Position numbers and translations under genes: made by a program. This document shows positions 1 to 4,520 of a stretch of 6,713 nucleotides of DNA, in pieces (position 1 is the first letter of the stretch; every line of letters begins with the position of its first letter). Source of the stretch: Treponema sp. (lineage in GTDB: Bacteria; Spirochaetota; Spirochaetia; Treponematales; Treponemataceae); the NCBI GenBank assembly GCA_031290005.1, contig JAITOJ010000109.1, positions 1 to 6,713 on the forward strand, given 5' to 3'. A model generated the notes under the pieces. It ran no database searches. It was not told the origin of the DNA and saw nothing but the letters and a program-made list of their open reading frames with translations.

Positions 1-1472
1 GAAACCGATTCCGGGATTTTGGTGAACCGGGGGAATACCTGATAATCCTTGTTAAAGGTAATATAAATGGTGTCCGCCGTGGTTTCTATATCTCCTTCCC
101 AGCCATCAAATTGATACCCCGCAGCCGGTACGGCCTTGATCGCGCATTTTTCACCGGCCAGAAAGGTGGTTTTGTTTCCGGTGGAACTGGTGATACTTCC
201 TCCCAGAGGGCTCCAGTCCGTTAGCAAGGTATAGGTGACTTGTTCCTCAAACTGCGGGATAATCCAGACATTAGCGGTAATCGTGAGCAGGAGCGGATTG
301 GCGGCGCTGCTTATAGTACCAGTCCAGCCTTTGAACATATATCCGGCATTTGGCGCAGCGGTCAGTTTTACTTGTTCATTGGGAGCATAGGTATTTTTCT
401 GCGGGTCTACTGAAATAGTGCCGCCAAGCGCGGTATCTACTTTGACGGTATATGCCGGGGCTTCTGCCAGTTTTTCAAACTGTGGGATAATCCAGGTATT
501 GGCGGTGACCGTGAGCAGGAGCGGATTGGCTGCGCTGCTTACAGTGCCTGTCCAGCCTTTAAACACATATCCGGCATTTGGCGCAGCGGTCAGCTTCACC
601 TGTTCATTGGGTATATAGTCAGCTTTCTGTGGCTCTACAGAAACAGTGCCTCCCTCGGCGGTGTCCACCTTTACCGTGTATACAACCGGATCGGCCAGTT
701 TTTCAAACTGAGGAATGAGCCAGGAATGAGTGGTTGCGGTGAGCAGAAGCGGATTTGCGGTACCGGTGACTGTTCCAGTCCAGCCGGTAAAGATATATCC
801 TGCCGCCGGGGTTGCGGATATTTTAACCTGTTCATTCGGTTCATAAGCCGTTTTTTCCGGGTCAACGCTTACCGTGCCGCCTGAAACAGTATCCACCCGT
901 ATTCTATACGCAGGGATTTCAGCTTCTTTCCAGAATTCAGGAATAATCCAGTGGTTGGCATGTGCTATCAGGAGCAGCGGATTTTCATTGCTGCGTATGG
1001 TGCCCGTCCAGCCAGTAAAGACATAGCCGGGATCGGGCAGAGCGGCTAGTTTAATCTGTTCTTCCGGGGCATACGTCGTTTTTTTCGGGTCAATCGTTAC
1101 TGTCCCGCCGGCCGCTTCATCCACCCGTATCTGATAGGCAGGAGGAACAGCTTTTTTTTCAAACTGTGGAATAATCCAGATATCATCAGTAACGGTAAGC
1201 AGCAGCGGATTTTCGGCGCTGTCCACTGTTCCGCTCCAGCCTTTGAACTCATAGCCGCTTTCGGCGGCGGCTGTTAATTTAACGCGTTCTTTGGGTTTAT
1301 ACGTTGGTTTTTGCGGGGTAATGGCAACCGCTCCGCCGGTGGCCGTGTCTATTTTTACCGTAAATTCCGGCGGCGCGGGTTCCTGAAAAGCAACGGTATT
1401 ATTGTCAACAAATAAATCCGCACAGCCTGACAGCAGAACCGCAAAAGCGATTGCCAATACCCCTTTTTTCAT
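1..1472 (-). CDS. InlB-type repeat lipoprotein, 3' end outside the window
   Basis: The reading frame is open from an ATG at 1472 to the window edge (490 complete codons, no stop), so the C-terminus is missing. Residues 1-17 form a lipoprotein signal peptide (MKKGVLAIAFAVLLSGC) with lipobox LSGC; Cys17 would be lipidated. A short linker follows. Then come five tandem 76-residue units starting near residues 37, 113, 189, 265 and 341, and a sixth, divergent unit of about 75 residues from about 414. Each unit has a GGTV element, a Y-x-P-x-E region, a GY-x-F-x-GW core and an NPLLL...IPQF ending. This pattern fits the divergent InlB B-repeat family (beta-grasp-like surface repeats). By family knowledge these are stalk or adhesive modules on the cell surface; the ligand is unknown. 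The start is supported by a perfect SD six bases upstream of it. The gene is probably co-transcribed with the lipoprotein gene just upstream. Its function beyond a surface-exposed repeat protein is not recognisable. Confidence 0.9.
   Translation of the reverse strand, partial: MKKGVLAIAFAVLLSGCADLFVDNNTVAFQEPAPPEFTVKIDTATGGAVAITPQKPTYKPKERVKLTAAAESGYEFKGWSGTVDSAENPLLLTVTDDIWIIPQFEKKAVPPAYQIRVDEAAGGTVTIDPKKTTYAPEEQIKLAALPDPGYVFTGWTGTIRSNENPLLLIAHANHWIIPEFWKEAEIPAYRIRVDTVSGGTVSVDPEKTAYEPNEQVKISATPAAGYIFTGWTGTVTGTANPLLLTATTHSWLIPQFEKLADPVVYTVKVDTAEGGTVSVEPQKADYIPNEQVKLTAAPNAGYVFKGWTGTVSSAANPLLLTVTANTWIIPQFEKLAEAPAYTVKVDTALGGTISVDPQKNTYAPNEQVKLTAAPNAGYMFKGWTGTISSAANPLLLTITANVWIIPQFEEQVTYTLLTDWSPLGGSITSSTGNKTTFLAGEKCAIKAVPAAGYQFDGWEGDIETTADTIYITFNKDYQVFPRFTKIPESV
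225..1364 (-). repeat. Five tandem 228-bp coding repeats (InlB-type units)
   Basis: The conserved GY codon pair recurs at exact 228-bp steps (76 codons): its anchor lies near window positions 1255, 1027, 799, 571 and 343. The next, divergent unit is 225 bp further on. Approximate units on the minus strand are 1364-1137, 1136-909, 908-681, 680-453 and 452-225. The two units furthest from the N-terminus in this set (680-453 and 452-225) are nearly identical in DNA over long stretches. The first units differ much more, which suggests recent duplication or gene conversion at the distal end. Confidence 0.92.
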
Positions 1473-1475
1473 ATA

Positions 1476-1484
1476 TCACCTCCT
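1476..1484 (-). promoter_or_regulatory. Perfect SD overlapping the upstream stop codon
   Basis: The minus strand reads AGGAGGTGA, a nine-base complement to the canonical 16S 3' end. Its TGA is the stop codon of the upstream lipoprotein gene and its AGG AGG encodes that protein's last two Arg residues. The ATG of the repeat lipoprotein follows six bases after AGGAGG. This fixes the start at 1472 and implies translational coupling. Confidence 0.85.
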
Positions 1485-2597
1485 TTTACTGGTTTTTTCC
1501 ACATACGGCTCAGAAGAGTTTGCCGCTCCGGGAGACGCGCTGCTGGTTTTGGTAACCATCCACGCCCCTTTGCCGTTTGTCGCCGCCGATACGCCGCTTT
1601 GGGCAGAAATTGTTTTGATATTCTGCCTGCTCAGAGTTTGAGTAGAAGTCATGTGTTCAGAACTGGCGGCGCAATCCGGTGTGAACCCGTCGGGCCACAA
1701 TCCCGCTTCAAAGGCTTCTTTTGCAATGTCCGCCATTGCCTTTTTCTGCCATTCATTTTTTGCCATTCTGGCCGCATCGGCATACAGCAGGGCGTCGAGC
1801 AGATTGCCGCCTTCCCGGTCACGCAGCAGGAGTATGTCTGACGGCCCCAGGCGCGATTCTGCGTCCGGGTTATCCATCCACAAGTCCCGTGCGTCGGTGG
1901 ATTCGAAGCTGGCGGACGCATGCAGGTTAGTCCCTGTTTCGTCAATGGCTTTTGCGGCGTCACTGCCCACTTTTCGGCAATGGACGACAATGTACTCACC
2001 GGCTTTTACCTCCACATCGGGGAATACATACAGCTTTTCCGCTCCGTCATAGGCGCTCATCAGGGTCATGCCCGCAAGATTTCCAGCGGTAATTGCATAG
2101 ACCTCGATGAATTCGGATTTCGGCTTGTCGCCGCTTGTGTACCCATCCCGCACTTCCGACAGCGCCAACCCGGGAACGCCCGCGTTGTAGCCGTTGAAGG
2201 GGACGCTGAAATCCAGGGAATTCCCCGCCAGGTCAACCGCCGTCCCGGAGACGCGGTATTGCTTGCCGGTTTTGGTCGGTTCGCTTAACGCAAGATTCAC
2301 AACCGACTGGTCTTCGGTTGGCTTGCGTTCCGCCTCAGCAGCCTCCTCGGTGTCTTCCTGGGTCACGATAGCATCTTCGACGGTGACCGCTTTGGAAAAG
2401 CGCAGGAGCAGTTCATTGGGGCTTTGGGGTGAACACTCCCGCAGTTCCGGTGCGGTAAAATCACCATCCAGGGTTTTGGTTCCCTCGGCGGTGGTGCCGC
2501 ACGCCATGGATGAAAACGACAGATACAGCGCGGTAATGATTCCCAGCGCTACTGCCGTTTCTCGAAGTAAACACATGAATTTTTTTCCGTGTTTCAT
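1476..2597 (-). CDS. Lipoprotein with Ig-like and lamin-tail-like domains
   Basis: This is a 373-residue protein. Residues 1-33 look like a signal peptide (basic start, hydrophobic VALGIITALYLSFSS) ending at SMAC, a relaxed spirochaetal-style lipobox with Cys33 as the probable lipidation site. Residues about 47-137 (APELRECSPQSPNELLLRFS ... GTAVDLAGNSLDF) resemble a bacterial Ig-like domain of the SbsA/Big_5 type. Residues about 143-360 resemble a lamin-tail domain: LALSEV, KSEFIEVY, L-x-G-x-x-L, a YVFP...AGEYIVVH segment, and a terminal W...SPGAAN element. In bacteria such domains occur on exported or envelope-anchored proteins; no enzymatic motif is visible. The ATG at 2597 has GGAGG seven bases upstream, inside a hairpin. 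An in-frame ATG at residue 8 is less likely because it would lose the basic n-region. It is the first gene of a probable two-gene operon, three bases before the repeat lipoprotein. The exact role is unknown. Confidence 0.85.
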   Translation of the reverse strand: MKHGKKFMCLLRETAVALGIITALYLSFSSMACGTTAEGTKTLDGDFTAPELRECSPQSPNELLLRFSKAVTVEDAIVTQEDTEEAAEAERKPTEDQSVVNLALSEPTKTGKQYRVSGTAVDLAGNSLDFSVPFNGYNAGVPGLALSEVRDGYTSGDKPKSEFIEVYAITAGNLAGMTLMSAYDGAEKLYVFPDVEVKAGEYIVVHCRKVGSDAAKAIDETGTNLHASASFESTDARDLWMDNPDAESRLGPSDILLLRDREGGNLLDALLYADAARMAKNEWQKKAMADIAKEAFEAGLWPDGFTPDCAASSEHMTSTQTLSRQNIKTISAQSGVSAATNGKGAWMVTKTSSASPGAANSSEPYVEKTSKRR

Positions 2598-2617
2598 ATA
2601 GTACCTCCGTACTATAT
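2596..2617 (-). promoter_or_regulatory. Perfect hairpin with the SD in its loop, at the lipoprotein start
   Basis: ATATAGTAC and GTACTATAT form a perfect 9-bp inverted repeat around a four-base centre. In the minus-strand mRNA the loop is GGAG, the core of the SD. The downstream arm contains the last base of the SD and reaches the first two bases of the ATG at 2597. It could be a translational control hairpin or a symmetric protein-binding site. The symmetry is seen directly; the function is inferred. Confidence 0.6.
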
Positions 2618-2621
2618 ATAT

Positions 2622-2700
2622 TGATTTTTTTTTGCGTTTTAGGACATTTTGGGAGGCAAATTCGAGTTTTTTTTGAAAATTTTTTTAATTTTTTTTTGAA
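2622..2700. other. T-tract-rich divergent spacer
   Basis: The divergent intergenic region carries homopolymer runs T9 (2625-2633), T8 (2667-2674), T7 (2680-2686) and T9 (2689-2697), plus shorter ones. No coding capacity is evident. The tracts could bend DNA, act as upstream promoter elements, or vary in length by slippage. On the minus strand they would lie in an A-rich leader if the 2710-2718 promoter is used. Confidence 0.5.
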
Positions 2701-2703
2701 ACA

Positions 2704-2732
2704 TTGCTGTTTATACCAAAATGCGCTAGAAT
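2704..2732 (+). promoter_or_regulatory. Possible sigma-70 promoter for the yggT-family gene
   Basis: TTGCTG (2704-2709), a 17-base spacer and TAGAAT (2727-2732). The -10 matches consensus at five of six positions; the -35 is weak. The predicted start (about 2739) falls almost on the SD (TAGGAG, 2738-2743), so the true promoter could lie further upstream among the T-tracts. Confidence 0.3.
2710..2718 (-). promoter_or_regulatory. Possible extended -10 promoter for the lipoprotein operon
   Basis: The minus strand reads TGGTATAAA, an extended -10 (TGn plus TATAAA) with no good -35. It would give a leader of about 105 nt that includes the A-tracts, a CCUCC segment (+ strand GGAGG near 2652) and the SD hairpin. 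It overlaps the proposed plus-strand promoter. Confidence 0.3.
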
Positions 2733-2749
2733 CAGGATAGGAGTAACCA

Positions 2750-3340
2750 ATGAAAACCATTTTTAGCCTGTTATCCTCCGTTATAGCTATTTACACTATC
2801 CTCTGTTTTCTCCGGGTGATGCTCACCTGGTTTCCCCGGACAACCTATAGTTCCTTTTCCCGGTTTCTTGCTTCGGTGTGCGACCCTTACCTGAACCTGT
2901 TCCGCAGATTGACCTTTTTGCGGATTAATTACGTTGATTTTTCTCCCGCCGCGGCAATCATGGTATTGATAGGGATTTCATCTTTTATCAGCGGTGTCGC
3001 TGTGGGACAGCGGATTACTATTGGTCTGATTCTTGCCCAACTGGTGGCTATGTGCGGCACGATTGTGACCTCAATCCTGGGCTTTCTTATCCTGTTGGTG
3101 ATTATCCGGCTCATCGTCCAGATTTTCGCGCCGGACAGCGGCTTTCAGCTTTGGTATTCCCTTGACCAGTTGCTGCATCCCCTGTTTGACCGCGCCACAA
3201 GCTTGTACGCCGGACAGGGCGGCAGACCAAACTGGACGGCGAACCTTGCTATCGGACTTGCGGGGCTGCTGGTAATCAACTGGGCCTGCAAATTGGTACT
3301 CGGTATTTTGACCAGGCTTTTGGGAAGTCTTCCAATTTAA
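2750..3340 (+). CDS. yggT: YggT family integral membrane protein
   Basis: This is a 196-residue, very hydrophobic protein with two copies of the YggT pattern. The first spans residues about 10-95: a membrane segment with FLRVMLTWFP, then FLASVCDPYLNLFRRL and DFSPAAAIMVL. The second spans about 112-190: IIRLIVQIFAP, LDQLLHPLFDRAT, NLAIGLAGLLVINW. The proline-containing DPYLNLFR and HPLFDRAT segments between membrane helices are typical of the family. By family knowledge YggT proteins sit in the inner membrane and have been tied to osmotic or ionic stress tolerance and, in some bacteria, to envelope or division functions; the molecular activity is unknown. The ATG is preceded by TAGGAG seven bases upstream. 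The gene is divergent from the lipoprotein operon, and no convincing terminator is visible after its TAA. Confidence 0.88.
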   Translation: MKTIFSLLSSVIAIYTILCFLRVMLTWFPRTTYSSFSRFLASVCDPYLNLFRRLTFLRINYVDFSPAAAIMVLIGISSFISGVAVGQRITIGLILAQLVAMCGTIVTSILGFLILLVIIRLIVQIFAPDSGFQLWYSLDQLLHPLFDRATSLYAGQGGRPNWTANLAIGLAGLLVINWACKLVLGILTRLLGSLPI

Positions 3341-3373
3341 GTTACCCTTTGTGGTGTTTTTCGTCTATTTAGT

Positions 3374-3409
3374 AAAAAACCGAAAAAAAACGTAAAAAAA
3401 GTGAGAAAA
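3374..3409 (+). promoter_or_regulatory. Four phased A-tracts upstream of the sRNA promoter
   Basis: A-runs at 3374-3379, 3383-3390, 3394-3400 and 3406-3409 have centres about 10 to 10.5 bp apart, one helical turn, so their bends should add up. The last ends four bases before the -35 box. This is the classic arrangement of curved DNA or UP-like elements that stimulate a strong promoter. The spacing is measured; the activation is inferred. Confidence 0.65.
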
Positions 3410-3412
3410 CGC

Positions 3413-3441
3413 TTGACAATTTTTTTGAACTTTGTTATTTT
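3413..3441 (+). promoter_or_regulatory. Sigma-70 promoter with consensus -35, drives the sRNA
   Basis: TTGACA (3413-3418, six of six), a 17-base T-rich spacer and TATTTT (3436-3441, four of six). The predicted start is near 3448. No start codon with an SD follows before the two hairpins, which points to a non-coding product. Confidence 0.65.
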
Positions 3442-3460
3442 CATAATCGCAGAGAGTAAA

Positions 3461-3504
3461 ACGGCAGAGGCGCCTTTCTCTCCTCCTTTAGCGTCCTCTG
3501 CCGT
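3461..3504 (+). repeat. Hairpin 1, first copy of the 74-bp-spaced repeat
   Basis: The left arm ACGGCAGAGGCGC (3461-3473) pairs with GCG (3491-3493) and CCTCTGCCGT (3495-3504), leaving a single bulged T at 3494. That makes 13 base pairs around a 17-nt loop. The stretch 3471-3494 is a perfect 24-bp copy of 3545-3568. Only CTTTCT follows, so this copy is a poor terminator. Confidence 0.85.
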
Positions 3505-3535
3505 CTTTCTCAATGCTGAGTTTTTATAACCCAAA

Positions 3536-3576
3536 CGGCAGGAACGCCTTTCTCTCCTCCTTTAGCGTTCTTGCCG
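3536..3576 (+). repeat. Hairpin 2, second copy of the repeat
   Basis: CGGCAGGAACGC (3536-3547) pairs with GCGTTCTTGCCG (3565-3576): 12 pairs including one G-U. The loop is identical to that of hairpin 1. Relative to hairpin 1, stem triplet AGG/CCT has become GAA/TTC, so all three pairs are compensated. The repeat offset between copies is 74 bp. Confidence 0.85.
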
Positions 3577-3586
3577 CTATTTTTTT
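3536..3586 (+). terminator. Intrinsic terminator formed by hairpin 2 and T7
   Basis: The 12-bp stem of hairpin 2 is followed after three bases (CTA) by T7 (3580-3586). The 17-nt loop is large for a terminator, which suggests the hairpin does two jobs. On the minus strand the same hairpin could slow transcription from the convergent 81-codon gene, although only weak T-runs follow it in that direction. Confidence 0.6.
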
Positions 3587-3822
3587 AAACACCTCACTAT
3601 TATTGACATCCCCCACAGAATACACCGGCACACACCCCGCTGAATAATGCTGTTTCCAAATACCGTCTGTGCGTGGGTAATAAAAAAGTCCTTTGCCGCT
3701 TTGCCGCTCAGCTGCTTTTTCCGGCGAAGTGTCCAGAGTGCCGCCGCGCCCGAGGAAAGGGAAAACAACAGCAGGCCGAGCAGGACACACACCGGAATAA
3801 AAAAAATGAAAAGGATGGTCAT
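3577..3822 (-). CDS. Small single-pass membrane protein, unknown function
   Basis: This 81-residue frame has a long hydrophobic N-terminal segment (residues 2-31, ILFIFFIPVCVLLGLLLFSL and a small-residue continuation). It is followed by a basic stretch (RRKKQ, about 34-38), which suggests one membrane helix with an inward-facing tail. The tail (39-81) carries two Cys in VCRC and ends in LKK. Codons are GC-rich at third positions in the first half, like the neighbouring genes. A good promoter lies just upstream (TTTACA, 17 bases, TATAAA) with a 20-nt leader. The SD is weak (GAG about 12 bases upstream of the ATG), which keeps confidence moderate. The gene is divergent from the flavoprotein gene and convergent with the sRNA; its TAG (3577-3579) touches hairpin 2. 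I do not recognise the family. Confidence 0.5.
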   Translation of the reverse strand: MTILFIFFIPVCVLLGLLLFSLSSGAAALWTLRRKKQLSGKAAKDFFITHAQTVFGNSIIQRGVCRCILWGMSIIVRCLKK

Positions 3823-3848
3823 AGTTGAGTTGCTCTTTTTTACGTTCT

Positions 3849-3877
3849 TTTATATCATGATATACTAGGAGTGTAAA
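3849..3877 (-). promoter_or_regulatory. Sigma-70 promoter for the small membrane protein
   Basis: The minus strand reads TTTACA (3877-3872), a spacer of exactly 17 bases and TATAAA (3854-3849); each hexamer matches consensus at five of six positions. The predicted start is near 3842, about 20 bases before the ATG at 3822. This is among the better promoter matches in the window. Confidence 0.6.
3851..3864. promoter_or_regulatory. 14-bp perfect palindrome, operator candidate
   Basis: TATATCATGATATA is fully self-complementary. It covers most of the -10 and part of the spacer of the minus-strand promoter and ends two bases before the SD (AGGAG, 3867-3871) of the plus-strand flavoprotein gene. 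A dimeric regulator bound here could control both directions. AT-rich palindromes also arise by chance. Confidence 0.4.
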
Positions 3878-3878
3878 C

Positions 3879-4490
3879 ATGAAAGTTTTACTGATAAATG
3901 GCAGCCCTCACGAAAATGGATGCACCTATACCGCTCTGTACGAGGTCGCGAAACCCTTGCAGAATTTGGGGGTTCTGGTGGAATTTTTCTATATAGGGAC
4001 AGCCCCGGTATACGGGTGTGCCGCTTGCGGTTCCTGCAATAAAAAACGCGGAGCCTGCGCCTATACCGAAGATAGGTGCAATGCGCTCATCCAGGCGGCG
4101 GAAGGCGCTGACGGGATTGTTATCGGTTCCCCGGTGTATTACAGCGGCCCCAACGGAGCCTTGTGCGCCCTGCTTGACCGGGCCTTTTTTGCGGGCCGGG
4201 AGGCGTTTCACCAGAAACCAGGGGCGGTGGTTTTGAGCTGCCGCCGGAGCGGCGGAACTGCCGCGTTTGACCGGCTGAACAAATATCTTACCATCAACCA
4301 AATGCCTGTGGTTTCATCTCAGTATTGGAATGTCGTGCATGGTACTACCTCTTCTGAGGTGCGGCAGGATTTGGAAGGAATGCAGATAATGCGTGTCCTG
4401 GGAAAAAACATGGCTTGGCTTCTGAATTCCCTGAAGCTTTCCCGTTCCCCGGCTCACGAACCACGGGTTGGAACTAATTTTATACGATAA
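3879..4490 (+). CDS. Flavodoxin-fold NAD(P)H oxidoreductase, iron-sulfur flavoprotein-like
   Basis: This is a 203-residue protein. Residues 1-20 (MKVLLINGSPHENGCTYTAL) are a beta strand and FMN phosphate loop of the NADPH-dependent FMN reductase/flavodoxin superfamily. Residues 79-101 (GIVIGSPVYYSGPNGALCAL and LDR) are the second flavin-contacting motif of that family. Between them lies a compact cysteine cluster C47-x2-C50-x2-C53-x6-C60, with C67 beyond. It resembles the 4Fe-4S motif of archaeal iron-sulfur flavoprotein (Isf), so it probably binds FMN and possibly an iron-sulfur cluster in the cytoplasm. The physiological electron partner is unknown. The SD AGGAG lies seven bases before the ATG. 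It is followed after 30 bases by the LUD-domain gene, likely the same operon. A plain quinone or azo reductase is possible, but the Cys cluster argues for the Isf-like group. Confidence 0.85.
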   Translation: MKVLLINGSPHENGCTYTALYEVAKPLQNLGVLVEFFYIGTAPVYGCAACGSCNKKRGACAYTEDRCNALIQAAEGADGIVIGSPVYYSGPNGALCALLDRAFFAGREAFHQKPGAVVLSCRRSGGTAAFDRLNKYLTINQMPVVSSQYWNVVHGTTSSEVRQDLEGMQIMRVLGKNMAWLLNSLKLSRSPAHEPRVGTNFIR

Positions 4491-4520
4491 ATACAATAAC
4501 GCACAATAAGGAGTAAAAAA

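Larger units (their letters stand above)
3448..3586 (+). ncRNA. Candidate small RNA with twin anti-SD hairpin loops
   Basis: The proposed transcript is about 139 nt, from the predicted start to the T7 run. It consists of a short AGAGAGUAAA leader, hairpin 1 (3461-3504), a 30-nt linker, hairpin 2 (3536-3576) and a U-tract. The hairpins share an identical 17-nt loop (3474-3490 and 3548-3564) of C and U with a final A. Each loop contains CCUCCUUU (3482-3489 and 3556-3563), exactly complementary to AAAGGAGG. Three stem base pairs differ between the copies and all three keep pairing. By analogy only, other bacterial sRNAs display C-rich anti-SD motifs in loops to block ribosome binding, such as RsaE/RoxS and the CCUCCUCCC 'cuckoo' RNAs of alphaproteobacteria. 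I know of no Treponema RNA of this form. Alternatives are a pair of terminators or a dispersed hairpin element. The 5' end is approximate. Confidence 0.6.

Noticed and set aside
1402..2601. Several plus-strand open frames of 69-135 codons opposite the two lipoproteins
   Set aside because: They are antisense shadows of the minus-strand lipoprotein genes, which have SDs, signal peptides and domains; the shadows have none of these.
3341..3380. AT-rich imperfect stem (GGTGTTTTT with AAAAAACC) as a yggT terminator
   Set aside because: It has a bulge, a 12-base loop and is followed by A-runs rather than T-runs on the plus strand.
3509..3525. CTCA-ATGC-TGAG mini-hairpin followed by T5 between the two hairpins
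   Set aside because: The stem is only four base pairs, too weak to call as a terminator, though it could cause some early ending of the sRNA after hairpin 1.
3337..3534. 65-codon minus-strand frame across hairpin 1 and the A-tracts
   Set aside because: Its product is low-complexity translation of A/T-tracts and hairpin 1, with no SD before its ATG.
3461..3576. The two similar hairpins as a minimal CRISPR array
   Set aside because: There are only two copies, the repeats are long hairpins with compensated differences, and there is no cas gene or series of spacers.
3513..3647. 44-codon plus-strand frame starting at an ATG in the sRNA linker (MLSFYNPNGR...)
   Set aside because: No SD precedes the ATG, it translates straight through hairpin 2 and the terminator, and it has no protein-like features.
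3524..3880. 118-codon minus-strand open frame overlapping the small membrane protein
   Set aside because: It begins at the start region of the flavoprotein gene on the opposite strand, runs through the proposed promoter and hairpin 2, and has no SD or recognisable domain. The 81-codon frame has a promoter and a membrane helix and is preferred.
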